Positions 33,449 to 42,478 of a stretch of DNA of 64,000 nucleotides are shown here, piece after piece. Position 1 is the stretch's first letter. Each line of letters begins with the position of its first letter. The stretch is from Pokkaliibacter sp. MBI-7 (GTDB taxonomy: Bacteria; Pseudomonadota; Gammaproteobacteria; Pseudomonadales; Balneatricaceae), in contig NZ_JARVTG010000001.1 in NCBI RefSeq assembly GCF_029846635.1, positions 2,423,001-2,487,000 on the forward strand, read 5' to 3'. The translations under genes and the position numbers were made by a program. The notes under the pieces are model-generated. The model saw nothing but the letters and a program-made list of their open reading frames with translations, did no database searches and was not told the DNA's origin.

Positions 33449-35161
33449 CTAATTGACCGGCGCTGGCGGCGCGAAAAAACGCTGCTCGATCTCCTCGCAG
33501 GCTGCAGGCCGGGCGAGGTAATAGCCCTGAATGCGGTGAATACCCAGCCGCTGACAGAGCTGGGCGTGAGCTTCGGTTTCGGCGCCTTCGCCCACCAGAT
33601 GTAACCCCAGTGCATCCACCATCAGCACCACCCCACGGATCAGCGCCAGTGCCCGGCTGTCATCGTCACTGGGAGGCATCAGACTGCGGTCAATCTTGAC
33701 GATGCTGATGGGAAAACTGCGAAGGTGGGAAATGGAAGAAAAGCCGGTGCCGAAGTCATCCAGAGCGATACGGCAGCCCAGTGCATGAATAGCAGCAATG
33801 CTGGCCAGCTTCTCTTCAGCATCATCCAGCAGCGCGGTTTCGGTCAGCTCGATTTCGACCTGTGCCGGTGCCACCCCATGAAAGATCAGGCAACTGTTGA
33901 GGAACGCCGCCAGCCCCGGATCATTAAGCTGCACCGCAGAAATATTGATGGCCATACTCAGCGCCTTGCCACTGCGCCGATGCCAGATCGCCAGCTGGCC
34001 GATGGCCTGCTCGATGACCCAGCGGCCAATACCATGAATCAGTGCCGACTCCTCCGCCACCGGGATAAACTCTGCCGGACTGCACAACCGCCCGTCCAGA
34101 GACCAGCGAATCAGCGCCTCGAACCCCACCAGAGAACGCTGGCCGGACTCGAATACGGGCTGATAATGCATCAGCAGCTCATTGCGGCTGATGGCCTCAC
34201 GCAGCCGTACTTCCAGCTGATAACGGCGGGAAAACTGGGTCTGCATTTCCTGATGGAAGAAGCAGAACTGATTGCGCCCCTGCCGCTTGGCCCGGTACAG
34301 GGCAATGTCAGCATGCTTGAACAGCTCCTCGACACTGTTGCCATTGTCCGGGTGGATGGCGATGCCGATACTGGCGCCGGTATTGATAAAGGCGCCATCG
34401 ATTTCGTAAGGCTTCTCCAGTACCCGCAACAGCCGCTGCGCCACCCGGCTGGCATCCTGCGGATTGTCGATATAACCCAGGGTAATGGCGAACTCATCCC
34501 CGCCCAGACGGGCAAACATCTCATTACCGCGCAGACAGCCGCGCATGCGGTTGGCTACCTTGCGCAGCAGCTGATCACCCACCGCATGGCCATGGTGGTC
34601 ATTGACGTATTTGAAGTGGTCAAGATCAATCAGGATCAGTGCCAGCTTACCCATACTGCGCTTGCGGCCGGTGACCGCGAACTTCAGTGACTCATCGAAC
34701 AGATAACGGTTGGCAAGGCCGGTCAGGCTGTCGGACTCGGCCAGCTGCTTGACCCGCTGATAGCTCTTCACCAGCTCCTGCTCAAGGGCAAAACGAGTCT
34801 GCGCCTGCAGGATGGCACGGTGCAGTCTGGGTGCGCTGATTTCCGATTTGGGCAGAAAATCCTGCGCCCCGGCACGCAGGCAGTCGAGGGCCAGCTGCTC
34901 CTCTTCCGATACGCTCATCATAACGATGGCGGTGCTGTGATCACGCTTGCCATTGCGCAGTTCCATCAGCATTTCGATGCCATCCCGTTGCGGCATCGAG
35001 TAGTCCAGCAGCATTACGTCAAAGCGCGACTGGCTGAAGCAGTTCAGGCCTTCATCCACCGTGGCTGCCTCGACAATCCGGCAGGAGGAATCATCCGCCC
35101 ATAAGGTGCGTTTCAGATGCTCCCGGTCAATGCTGTCATCATCCACTATCAGCACATGCAT
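33449..35161 (-). CDS. Response regulator with GGDEF and EAL domains
   Basis: 570 residues from ATG 35161, with GGGAG 5 nt upstream. A receiver domain (1-120) has the phosphoacceptor Asp53 in LLDYSMPQ and Lys in FLPKSE. A diguanylate cyclase domain (about 140-305) has an intact GGDEF at 220-224. A phosphodiesterase domain (about 315-560) has FEALIRW at 347-353 and DDFGTGFSS. The GGDEF inhibitory site reads RGNE instead of RxxD, so product inhibition may be weakened. Both catalytic motifs are intact, so the net sign of cyclic di-GMP change cannot be predicted. It lies 26 nt after the CheY-like gene and behind a PAS histidine kinase; phosphotransfer from that kinase is the likely input. Confidence 0.93.
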   Translation of the reverse strand: MHVLIVDDDSIDREHLKRTLWADDSSCRIVEAATVDEGLNCFSQSRFDVMLLDYSMPQRDGIEMLMELRNGKRDHSTAIVMMSVSEEEQLALDCLRAGAQDFLPKSEISAPRLHRAILQAQTRFALEQELVKSYQRVKQLAESDSLTGLANRYLFDESLKFAVTGRKRSMGKLALILIDLDHFKYVNDHHGHAVGDQLLRKVANRMRGCLRGNEMFARLGGDEFAITLGYIDNPQDASRVAQRLLRVLEKPYEIDGAFINTGASIGIAIHPDNGNSVEELFKHADIALYRAKRQGRNQFCFFHQEMQTQFSRRYQLEVRLREAISRNELLMHYQPVFESGQRSLVGFEALIRWSLDGRLCSPAEFIPVAEESALIHGIGRWVIEQAIGQLAIWHRRSGKALSMAINISAVQLNDPGLAAFLNSCLIFHGVAPAQVEIELTETALLDDAEEKLASIAAIHALGCRIALDDFGTGFSSISHLRSFPISIVKIDRSLMPPSDDDSRALALIRGVVLMVDALGLHLVGEGAETEAHAQLCQRLGIHRIQGYYLARPAACEEIEQRFFAPPAPVN

Positions 35162-35187
35162 AAAGGCTCCCTGGTGCACAGCACCCT

Positions 35188-35637
35188 TTAACGCGGTGTC
35201 CGGATCATCGGCAACTCAGCAATCTGCCAGTAGCCATCCAGAAGTTTGATTACATCGCGAAATCCGTTGGCCGCCTCGTCCTTGACGAAATAACCGGCGA
35301 TATGGCGGCGGTAGCTGGCAGCAATATCCTGTTCGGCGGTGGAGGTGGTCAGGACGAACACCACAGCGCTGCCCAGCTCCGGGTCCTGCCGGATCCGCTG
35401 CAGGAACTCCAGTCCGTTCATCCGTGGCATCTGCAGATCCAGCAGGATAATGAAGGGTGACGGCACCAGCCCGCGCTGCAACAGCTCCAGTGCCTCCTGC
35501 CCGTCACAGGCACGCAGGATGGGATTGGCAATACGTTCTTTCTCGAAGTTGCGCTGGATGCTCATGGCATCAATATCGTCATCCTCCACCAGCAACAGGG
35601 TGACCACACTGGTACCGCGGTTCTGCACCTCCTGCAT
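35188..35637 (-). CDS. Single-domain CheY-like response regulator
   Basis: 149 residues from ATG 35637, preceded by AAGGAGG. A single receiver domain: acidic LVEDDDID (17-24), phosphoacceptor Asp67 in ILLDLQMPRMNGLEFL, Thr in FVLTTSTAEQD and Lys in YFVKDEA. No output domain is present. This is the Rcp1-like type often found beside phytochrome or PAS kinases. It sits between the kinase (28-nt gap) and the GGDEF-EAL protein (26-nt gap), so it could compete for, or relay, phosphate in the same pathway. Confidence 0.92.
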   Translation of the reverse strand: MQEVQNRGTSVVTLLLVEDDDIDAMSIQRNFEKERIANPILRACDGQEALELLQRGLVPSPFIILLDLQMPRMNGLEFLQRIRQDPELGSAVVFVLTTSTAEQDIAASYRRHIAGYFVKDEAANGFRDVIKLLDGYWQIAELPMIRTPR

Positions 35638-35665
35638 CAGCCTTTCCTCCTTCCCGTGTGTCTGC

Positions 35666-37210
35666 TCAGGGTTGTTGTCCATCGCCACCGGCAGACAACC
35701 CGGGACGCGGCCACTGCACCACCATGGTGGTGCCACGGCGACCATCGGAACCGATGTGCAGGCGGCCATGGTGGTGTTCGACAATTTTCTTCACCAGCGC
35801 CAGCCCCATGCCACTGCCTTCCACCCGGTCCCGCGGCTGCAGGGTCTGGAACATCGCCAGCGCCTTATGATGCAGCTCCGGCGGAATGCCCGGGCCGTCG
35901 TCTTCAACTTCCAGCTGATAGTATTCATCACTGATTACACAGCGCACCCGAATACTGCCGTGGCCCTGATCATGATGCTTGATCGCATTGCTGATCAGAT
36001 TGTTCAGTACCGTCTCGAACGGCACCCGTGGCAGCTGCAGGTGAACCACATCACCGACGCAGCTGAAGCCCTCCGGTGCACCAAGCAGGGCAAAAATTTC
36101 CGCAGTCAGGTGGGCCAGCTCGATATGTTCCACCTCGTACTCGCGGCGCCCGGCGCGGGAGTAAGCCAGCAGATCGTCGAGCAGACGCATCAGTCGGTTG
36201 GCACGCTGCTTGAGCAGTGCCAGATGATCCTGCGAGCTGCGCGGCAACAGCTCGGCGCAGTCTTCCTCGATCCAGCCGACGATCTTCTGAATGGCATTGA
36301 GCGGTGACTTGAGATCATGGGAGGCGACGTAGGCAAAGCGGTCCAGCTCCTCGTTGATGCGGGTCAGATCGTCAATCTGCCGCGCCAGTATCCGCTCGGT
36401 CTGCAGGCGTTGGCGTATATCGATGATGGTCGCAATGACGCTGGTGACGGTGCCGTTGGCATCCAGCAGCGGTGCCAGTGCGACTTCCACATCAATCAGG
36501 CTGCCATCACGATGACGGCCTTTCAGATCGCGCCCGGCGCCCATCGCCCGCGGGGTCGGATGCTGCATGTAGTGATCGCGCAGACTGACATGATGCTGAT
36601 GCAAGGGCCCCGGCAGCAGACATTCCACCGCCTGCCCGCGCAGCTCCTCCGGCAGATAGCCGAACAGGCGCGCCGCCTGAGCATTGACCATATCGATCAG
36701 CCCGGCCGCATTCACCGTGATCATGGCGTTCGGCGAATGTTCGATGATGTTGGCCAGATTGCGCTCGGCGGCCTGCAGCGCCTGCTGTTCCTGCTGCAGA
36801 TTCTGCACCTGCAGAGCCAGCTGCCGCTCCGAGGCCAGCCGCTGGCGAATATCAATGATGGTGGCGATGACGCCGACGGTTTCGCCGTTATCGTCATGCA
36901 GCGGTGCCAGCGCCACCTCCACATCGATCAGGCTGCCACTGTTGTGGCGCCCCTGCAGATCACGCCCGGCGCCCATCGCCCGCGGCGTGGCATGGGCCAC
37001 ATAACGATCACGCAGACTGACGTGATGTTCAGCCAGCGATACCGGCAGCAGACACTCCACCGGTCGCCCCAGCAGCTCTTCCCGGCGGTAGCCGAACAGC
37101 TCACAGGCCTGAATATTGACTACATTGATGCGCCCGGCGCGGTCTACGGTGACGATGGCGTTGGGCGAGTGCTCAATGATCTTCGCGACGTGATTTTCTG
37201 CCCAGCTCAT
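35666..37210 (-). CDS. PAS-PAS sensor histidine kinase
   Basis: 514 residues from ATG 37210, with GAGGA 7 nt upstream. Two PAS/PAC units of near-identical layout (about 10-125 and 155-270) share HSPNA, LFGYRREEL or LFGYLPEEL, VECLLP, HHVSLRD, TPRAMGAGRDL and ATIIDIRQRL, so one arose by internal duplication. A HisKA domain with His298 in YVASHDLKSPLNAI and an HATPase domain (LISNAIKHHDQGHG, DDGPGIPPEL, GMGLALVKKIVEHH) follow. No membrane helix is visible, so it is probably a soluble sensor; the ligand or cofactor is unknown. It heads the kinase, CheY and GGDEF-EAL operon. Confidence 0.93.
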   Translation of the reverse strand: MSWAENHVAKIIEHSPNAIVTVDRAGRINVVNIQACELFGYRREELLGRPVECLLPVSLAEHHVSLRDRYVAHATPRAMGAGRDLQGRHNSGSLIDVEVALAPLHDDNGETVGVIATIIDIRQRLASERQLALQVQNLQQEQQALQAAERNLANIIEHSPNAMITVNAAGLIDMVNAQAARLFGYLPEELRGQAVECLLPGPLHQHHVSLRDHYMQHPTPRAMGAGRDLKGRHRDGSLIDVEVALAPLLDANGTVTSVIATIIDIRQRLQTERILARQIDDLTRINEELDRFAYVASHDLKSPLNAIQKIVGWIEEDCAELLPRSSQDHLALLKQRANRLMRLLDDLLAYSRAGRREYEVEHIELAHLTAEIFALLGAPEGFSCVGDVVHLQLPRVPFETVLNNLISNAIKHHDQGHGSIRVRCVISDEYYQLEVEDDGPGIPPELHHKALAMFQTLQPRDRVEGSGMGLALVKKIVEHHHGRLHIGSDGRRGTTMVVQWPRPGLSAGGDGQQP

Positions 37211-37431
37211 CCCTATTCCTCTCGCCATCCAGCATCAAATGCCCTGTGCGACTGAATGGACACTAACGATCTGCTGACAGTTTCTATGCACAATTGACTA
37301 AATTATGGACAGCTTTCCAATTTACGCTAACCACAGCGGGCTAGAGCGGCCGGGATAATGAGCCCTGTTCACGCACTTACCACACGGAACCCTGTTTGCT
37401 CCCTGTTCGCGGGCCTGCACGTGAACAAATC

Positions 37432-37803
37432 TCACTTCCGCCGCGCCAGAGCGGGCGCGCTGAGCTGCTGGTAATAGCGGATTTTTTCCTCCAGCCTGAG
37501 CAGATGTTGCTGTTCCTGGGCAATACGTGCAGCCACCGCCTCCGCGTGTTGCTCCAGCAGTGCCTGACGTTCTGCCAGTGTGCTGTCACCTTCGGCTCGC
37601 AGCTGGGCGTAATGGCAGATCTGCTGCAGCGGCATGCCGGTCTGCTTCAGGCGGCTGATAAACCCCAGCCAGTCCCGGTCACGCTCAGTAAACTGGCGAT
37701 GACCACTGCTGTTGCGACGTACCTGCAGCAGGCCGATCTTCTCGTAGTAACGCAGGGTGTGGGCAGACACGCCGCACTGTTCGGCAAAGGTCTGGATATT
37801 CAT
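37432..37803 (-). CDS. MerR-family regulator
   Basis: 123 residues. The winged helix MNIQTFAEQCGVSAHTLRYYEKIGLLQVRRNSSGHRQF is followed by a dimerisation coiled coil (about 75-120). It lacks a cysteine-rich metal-binding tail, so it is closer to the AdhR/NmlR-type or small effector-sensing members than to metal sensors. It is the last gene of the eight-gene operon under the ChrR/ECF sigma promoter and starts 15 nt after the SnoaL-like stop. MerR genes recur with this gene set in other proteobacteria. Its targets are not apparent here. Confidence 0.85.
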   Translation of the reverse strand: MNIQTFAEQCGVSAHTLRYYEKIGLLQVRRNSSGHRQFTERDRDWLGFISRLKQTGMPLQQICHYAQLRAEGDSTLAERQALLEQHAEAVAARIAQEQQHLLRLEEKIRYYQQLSAPALARRK

Positions 37804-37818
37804 CTGCTGTCCTTGGCG

Positions 37819-38301
37819 CTATTCATCTGCCTTGTAAGAGGGGTGAGGAACGGCTGTCAGCCTCGCCACCAGCGTACGGTTGAGCCAGCCCAGCAACGGC
37901 AGTCGGCTGTAGAAATGAGTACCGGCATCCCAGTGATCAAGATGACGCAGGACGCGGCCCTGCTCATCGAAATGCAGCTCGCTGACGCCCGGAAAGCACC
38001 AGTCGCCGAGCCCTTTCACCACGCCACTGAAGTCCCAGCGCACAAAGCACAGGGAGCCGCTCCAGGCACAGTGCTGGATGACAAACCGCGGCTCGCTGAC
38101 GTGCTCGATAAAGTGCTGCAGGACCGCCCTGACAGCGCTGCGACCCTGGACGTGATTGAACGGGTCGCAAAACTCCACCTGCTCAGTCAGGCAGGCGTCC
38201 AGTCCGTCCAGCCCGTGCTGCAGATGGGTGAAAATATGCAGATAACGCTGTAGCCCATCCGCTAGCAGCTGTGCGTGCACGGCGCTATCCCTACCGGTCA
38301 T
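37819..38301 (-). CDS. SnoaL/NTF2-like protein
   Basis: 160 residues with an NTF2-like cone fold pattern: an N-terminal helix, VEFCDPFNHVQGRSAVRAVLQHF, WDFSGVV and GRVLRHLDHWDAGTHFY. SnoaL-like proteins act as small-molecule isomerases, cyclases or binding proteins; no catalytic assignment is possible. It overlaps the SDR gene by 11 nt and precedes the MerR gene, all within the oxidative-stress operon. Homologues in the same setting are annotated only as nuclear transport factor 2 family proteins. Confidence 0.75.
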   Translation of the reverse strand: MTGRDSAVHAQLLADGLQRYLHIFTHLQHGLDGLDACLTEQVEFCDPFNHVQGRSAVRAVLQHFIEHVSEPRFVIQHCAWSGSLCFVRWDFSGVVKGLGDWCFPGVSELHFDEQGRVLRHLDHWDAGTHFYSRLPLLGWLNRTLVARLTAVPHPSYKADE

Positions 38302-39070
38302 AACCAGTCGCTCGTGCCATCAGATAACGGTAAAGGCGTGCAGGTAGTAACCGCAGCAGGCCCATGATCAGCGCAAAACGACGCGGGAAGCGAATTTCCG
38401 CCCGGTGGCTTTGCAGCCCGGCAATGATCGCTGCCACCGCCTGTTCAGGCTCCAGCAAAAACGGCATAGGGAACGGATTGCGATCGGTCAGCGGCGTGCG
38501 GACAAAACCCGGATTGATGACCTGCAGCTTGATATTGGTGCGATAGAGATCGATGGCCAGTGCCTCCAGCAGGTTATTGAGCGCCGCCTTGCTGGCACCG
38601 TAGCCTGCCGCTGATGGCAGACCACGATAACCGGCGAGCGATGCCACCACGGCAATATGCCCGGTATTGTGCTGGATATATCGCGGCAGAACAGCCTCCA
38701 GACAATGGCAGGTGCCCATGACATTCAGTTCCAGCAGCTGCCGCACCTCATCGCTTTTGAAGTGCGTCGCCGGGGTGGGGTGATGGCTGCCGGCATTGAA
38801 TATCACCAGTTGTGGCAGGCCCTGTTCGGCCTCGATGCGCACCAGCGTCTGTGCCACTGCGCTGCTGTCGGTGATATCCAGTGGATAGGCCACGACCTTG
38901 CCGGACCACAACCGGCTGCGTCTGGCCAGCGCCTGCAGCGCCTCCTCATTGCGTGCACTGGCACAGACGGTCACTCCCTGCTGTGCCAGTGCTTCGGCCA
39001 GCGCCAGACCTATCCCCTGACTGGCGCCGGTGAGCCAGACGCAGCGCCACGGTAATGCCGGCCTGCTCAT
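38291..39070 (-). CDS. Short-chain dehydrogenase/reductase
   Basis: 259 residues from ATG 39070, which overlaps the preceding stop as ATGA. It has the NAD(P) motif LTGASQGIGLALAEAL near the N-terminus, NAG in IFNAGSHH, and the catalytic Ser...YGASK (Tyr-Lys) in SLAGYRGLPSAAGYGASKAAL. RNEEAL after the first beta-alpha unit favours NADP. Substrate unknown. It belongs to the eight-gene operon led by the FAD oxidoreductase, which elsewhere is induced by singlet oxygen or photo-oxidative stress; a role in lipid or aldehyde metabolism is a guess from its neighbours. Confidence 0.9.
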   Translation of the reverse strand: MSRPALPWRCVWLTGASQGIGLALAEALAQQGVTVCASARNEEALQALARRSRLWSGKVVAYPLDITDSSAVAQTLVRIEAEQGLPQLVIFNAGSHHPTPATHFKSDEVRQLLELNVMGTCHCLEAVLPRYIQHNTGHIAVVASLAGYRGLPSAAGYGASKAALNNLLEALAIDLYRTNIKLQVINPGFVRTPLTDRNPFPMPFLLEPEQAVAAIIAGLQSHRAEIRFPRRFALIMGLLRLLPARLYRYLMARATGYDR

Positions 39071-39807
39071 CCCGACCCCGCCTGCTGATACGAGTCCGGC
39101 AAACCGCATTGCTGACAGACCAGCTCAATGGGCGTACCGTCTTTGCCCCTGAAGCGCAGACGCAGCCAGCGACCAGCGGCGTCATACCAGACATCGGTAT
39201 CGTGCAGCTCCCCCTGATAACGATAGTGGCGGGCCGCAATCTGCCGCCCCTGTGCGGTAATCATCTCTTCACCCAGTGCCACGATGTGGAAAGAATTCAC
39301 CTTACCGGTGAGCGTATTGAGTACCTGAGACTGCTGCAGCACTGCCGCGTTGTAGTGCTGGGTCGTCAGTACCGGCAGCGGAACGGTGACATTGCCCTGA
39401 CTGCTGCTGCCTACCAGCTGTTTACCCTGCCGCTGCAGCGACAGACTGAAAGGTTTGCCATCGTCATTGATCTCCACCTGCAACTGACTCAGCACCTCAC
39501 CGTTGTGCGACGGCTGCCAGACTTCTTCGGCCTGATACTGATAACGGTAATCCCACAGCAGCACTCTGACCTCAATAGCCAGACGGGCTTCGACCCGATA
39601 GCCACCCGCGGGCTCATCGACAAAGCGGGTGGTATAGCTGCCAATCGCCTTGCCTTTGCGCATCACGATAAAGTGCAGGGGCTGATCACCGTAGAATCGC
39701 TGCCAGTCAGGCTGACTGAGTGCTGAGGTGCTCTGCACGGTGCCGGCACCGCAAGACGGCGCGGCCACCAGCAGCAGCGCCGTCAGCAGCAGGGCTACGC
39801 CGTTCAC
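39067..39807 (-). CDS. DUF6134-like exported protein
   Basis: 246 residues. An N-terminal signal peptide (MNGVALLLTALLLVAAPSCGAG) is followed by a beta-rich domain with FIVMRKGKAIGSYTTRF, VEINDDGKPFSLSLQRQGKQL, KVNSFHIVALGEEMI and HDTDVWYDAAGRWLRLRFRGKDGTPIELV. I take it as the DUF6134 type that accompanies DUF3833 and CFA-synthase genes; function unknown, site periplasm or outer membrane. It overlaps the lipoprotein gene upstream and the SDR downstream by 4 nt each. Confidence 0.65.
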   Translation of the reverse strand: MNGVALLLTALLLVAAPSCGAGTVQSTSALSQPDWQRFYGDQPLHFIVMRKGKAIGSYTTRFVDEPAGGYRVEARLAIEVRVLLWDYRYQYQAEEVWQPSHNGEVLSQLQVEINDDGKPFSLSLQRQGKQLVGSSSQGNVTVPLPVLTTQHYNAAVLQQSQVLNTLTGKVNSFHIVALGEEMITAQGRQIAARHYRYQGELHDTDVWYDAAGRWLRLRFRGKDGTPIELVCQQCGLPDSYQQAGSG

Positions 39808-40355
39808 GGTAATGGTTCCTGCGGCGGCTGCTTGCTGAAGAACAGCGTCACTTCGCCCAGATCAAAGCCCCATTTCGATACCCGGGCCTTGTTGATCAGC
39901 ACGCCGCCCGGCTGCAGCCACATCCAGTCGTTGAAGCGGACCTGCCACACCTTGTCGTCCACCGGCAGGTTCATCTGGTACTGCCAGTTGAGGGCATTGC
40001 CGGCAATGTGGCCGCGGGCCTCACCGATCACATCAGCCGCGGTGCCCGTGTAGGTATCATCCTGCGGGCGCCTGATCGACCACACCCGCTGCTCGCGGTG
40101 CCCGTCGTTATAGACAAAGCGTTCATCCAGTGTCAGCACTTCGCCGTCCCAGTGGCCGTCCATGGTCACCTGAAACTGCTTACGCACCCTGCCAAAGCGA
40201 TCCTGAAACAGCCCCCAGGCATAGGTGCGACCGGCAAAATACTGCTCCAGCCGCAGCTTCGGTGTCTGGCCGATAAAATCTTCGATCTTCATGGTGTTAC
40301 ATCCACTCAGCAGCAGGCATAAAACAACCCCCAGCAGTCGTCGAAGGCACATCAC
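39804..40355 (-). CDS. DUF3833-family lipoprotein
   Basis: 183 residues. Signal peptide with lipobox LLLSGCNTM, so the mature N-terminus is Cys19 or nearby. The remainder is a lipocalin-like beta domain: FAGRTYAWGLFQDRFGRV, LDERFVYNDGHREQRVWSI and WMWLQPGGVLINKARVSKWGF. DUF3833 proteins are uncharacterised and usually sit beside cfa-like, DUF1365 and FAD-oxidoreductase genes, as here. A lipid-binding envelope role is plausible but inferred. Confidence 0.8.
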   Translation of the reverse strand: MMCLRRLLGVVLCLLLSGCNTMKIEDFIGQTPKLRLEQYFAGRTYAWGLFQDRFGRVRKQFQVTMDGHWDGEVLTLDERFVYNDGHREQRVWSIRRPQDDTYTGTAADVIGEARGHIAGNALNWQYQMNLPVDDKVWQVRFNDWMWLQPGGVLINKARVSKWGFDLGEVTLFFSKQPPQEPLP

Positions 40356-40388
40356 GCATTTCCTCCCCGCTCGTCATGACTGCCGCGC

Positions 40389-41645
40389 TCAGGGATTACG
40401 CAGCAGATAGAAGCGCACGTCGATCGACCCCGCGCGGAAGCCACTTTCGCAGTAGGCCAGGTAGTAGTTCCACATGCGCCGGAAGCGCTCATCGAACCCT
40501 TGCTGCTGCAATGCCGGCCACTGGCTGTTGAAGGCCTGATGCCAGTAACGCAGGGTGCGGGCGTAGTCATCACCAAAGCCGTCTTCCAGCACCAGATGCA
40601 GCCCCGCCGCAGCGATCTGCTCAGACATGGCCGTCGGGCTGGGTAGCATGCCGCCGGGGAAGATATAGCGCTGGATAAAGTCGGCACGCTGGCGATAGGC
40701 CGCAAAGCGCTCATCGGCAATGGTGATCACCTGAATCACAGCATAACCACCGGGCTTCAGGCAGCGTCGCAGGGTGGCGAAGTACTGTGGCCAGTGTTCT
40801 TCACCGACGGCCTCGAGCATTTCGATGGAGACGATGGCGTCGTATTGCTGCTCCGCCAGATCGCGATAGTCAGTCAGGCTGGCCTCAGCGCGCCCGGCAA
40901 ACCCTGCCAGCCGCTGCTGACACCACAGCAGCTGTTGCTGTGACAGGGTAATGCCGTGCCAGCTGACGTCATGCTGTTGCAGCAGGTGTTCAGCCATACC
41001 GCCCCAGCCACAGCCGATCTCCAGCACCCGGTCACCGGGGCTGACGCCCAGCATATTGGCGATGGTCTGATACTTGTTGCGCTGCGCCTGCTCCAGACTC
41101 TGTCCGGGGCTGGCGAACAGGGCTGATGAGTAGGTCATGGTAGGGTCCAGCCACAGCCGGTAAAAGTCGTTGCCCAGATCGTAATGGAAGGCAATGTTGC
41201 GCCGGCTGCCGCGTTTACTGTTGGCATTCAGCCGGTGCAGCAGCCGGTGCAGCCAGGCACTCAGCGGGCTGCCGGTAAAAGCCTGTTCCAGCCGTTGTTC
41301 ATTGGCCATGGCCCAGTCGGTCAGCGCATGCAGATCATCGCAGTCCCAGTCGCCCGCCATGTAGCCTTCTGCCCAGCCCAGCAGGCCACCACGGATACCA
41401 CGCCGTATCGCCCGACGCTGGTTGATAGCGACCCGTGGCTGCGCTACGCCGGGCAGACTGACGCCCAGGCTGAACTCCGCACCGTCCACCCAGCGCAGGT
41501 GAATACGGCTGATGCCGGCCCGTTGCAGGCGCTGCAGCAAACGTCGCAGCCACCATGACGGGCGCGCCTGCTGAGGCGCCGCAGTAACCGGCCCGGCGCT
41601 GGACTTCCACTGTGGCAGCCTGGTTGATTTGACGACATCGGACAT
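40389..41645 (-). CDS. cfa: Cyclopropane-fatty-acid-synthase-family methyltransferase
   Basis: 418 residues. The SAM motif VLEIGCGWGGMAEHL, the family segments FHYDLGNDFYRLWLDPTMTYSSALF and SIEMLEAVGEEHWPQYF, and C-terminal RRMWNYYLAYCESGFRAGSIDV are all typical. The family transfers a methylene or methyl group to unsaturated acyl chains of membrane phospholipids. This branch, with DUF1365 and an FAD oxidoreductase, may make cyclopropane or furan-type fatty acids that resist oxidation; the product here is not determined. It starts exactly where DUF1365 stops (TGATG-type junction). Confidence 0.9.
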   Translation of the reverse strand: MSDVVKSTRLPQWKSSAGPVTAAPQQARPSWWLRRLLQRLQRAGISRIHLRWVDGAEFSLGVSLPGVAQPRVAINQRRAIRRGIRGGLLGWAEGYMAGDWDCDDLHALTDWAMANEQRLEQAFTGSPLSAWLHRLLHRLNANSKRGSRRNIAFHYDLGNDFYRLWLDPTMTYSSALFASPGQSLEQAQRNKYQTIANMLGVSPGDRVLEIGCGWGGMAEHLLQQHDVSWHGITLSQQQLLWCQQRLAGFAGRAEASLTDYRDLAEQQYDAIVSIEMLEAVGEEHWPQYFATLRRCLKPGGYAVIQVITIADERFAAYRQRADFIQRYIFPGGMLPSPTAMSEQIAAAGLHLVLEDGFGDDYARTLRYWHQAFNSQWPALQQQGFDERFRRMWNYYLAYCESGFRAGSIDVRFYLLRNP

Positions 41646-42478
41646 CAGCGCAGCTCCTTCTTCAAGCCAAGATTCATCGCGGTTGTAGGGGTCAGGGGAG
41701 GTGAATCAATCATGCGGCCAAGGGTAATGCGCTCAGCCTTCTGGTCAGGCCGCGGCACCAGCCGGATGCCTTTCAGCCACAGGCGCAGCGCCTCCCAGTG
41801 GATGGCTGCCATCACCTTGACGGTCATCAGCGGCATGGCCATGAACTGCCGCCACAGGCTCCGCTGGCTGAGGGGCTGACGCTCACCACTGAACACCGCA
41901 TGCAGCAGCACACCCTGGGGGTCAGTCTGGCGGATAGCCACAGAGACCCGCTCGCCGGGGGGCAGAATGCGAAAACGATAGCGACAGTCCATATCGATAA
42001 AGGGCGAGACGTAGAACACCTTGTCGGCCTGCTGATAACGCACCCCCTGCTGGCGGCTGGGCTCGGCCGGAATCACATACAGATGGCGCTGGCCAAAGGT
42101 GTTACTGACCTGATGCAGGGTGGCCTGCAGCTGGCCGGCCGCGTCGTAGCAGAAATAGATCGCCAGCGGATTAAAGGCATAACCGAGGATCCGCGGGTAG
42201 CACAGCAGCTCCACCCGCGCCGGCCGCGGCAGGCCATGCCGCGCATTGATCTCATCAGCAAAGTCACGCAGGCTCTGACCCGGCTCCAGGCCGTGATCAG
42301 CATCGCAGAGGCTGAACAGATTCGGTGCGTTATAGGAGAACCCGGTCAGCTGCCGATCCAGCTCAGGCAGCTCGTCGAGATCAAACAGCCAGGCGGTGAC
42401 GTGATAAACAAAACGATGCACCCTGGGTTTGAAACGGTGATGCATCACCGTGCCGGGATAAAGACAGGATTTCATCAT
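41645..42478 (-). CDS. DUF1365-family protein
   Basis: 277 residues. It has the family hallmarks LYPGTVMHHRFKPRVHRFVYHV, FSLCDADHGLEP, VELLCYPRILGYAFNPLAIYFCYD and FYVSPFIDMDCRYRF. DUF1365 proteins are uncharacterised but almost always occur between an FAD-dependent amine-oxidase-like gene and a cfa-type methyltransferase, as in this operon. It overlaps the FAD gene upstream by 4 nt. A role in modifying unsaturated fatty acids is likely from context. Confidence 0.9.
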   Translation of the reverse strand: MMKSCLYPGTVMHHRFKPRVHRFVYHVTAWLFDLDELPELDRQLTGFSYNAPNLFSLCDADHGLEPGQSLRDFADEINARHGLPRPARVELLCYPRILGYAFNPLAIYFCYDAAGQLQATLHQVSNTFGQRHLYVIPAEPSRQQGVRYQQADKVFYVSPFIDMDCRYRFRILPPGERVSVAIRQTDPQGVLLHAVFSGERQPLSQRSLWRQFMAMPLMTVKVMAAIHWEALRLWLKGIRLVPRPDQKAERITLGRMIDSPPLTPTTAMNLGLKKELR

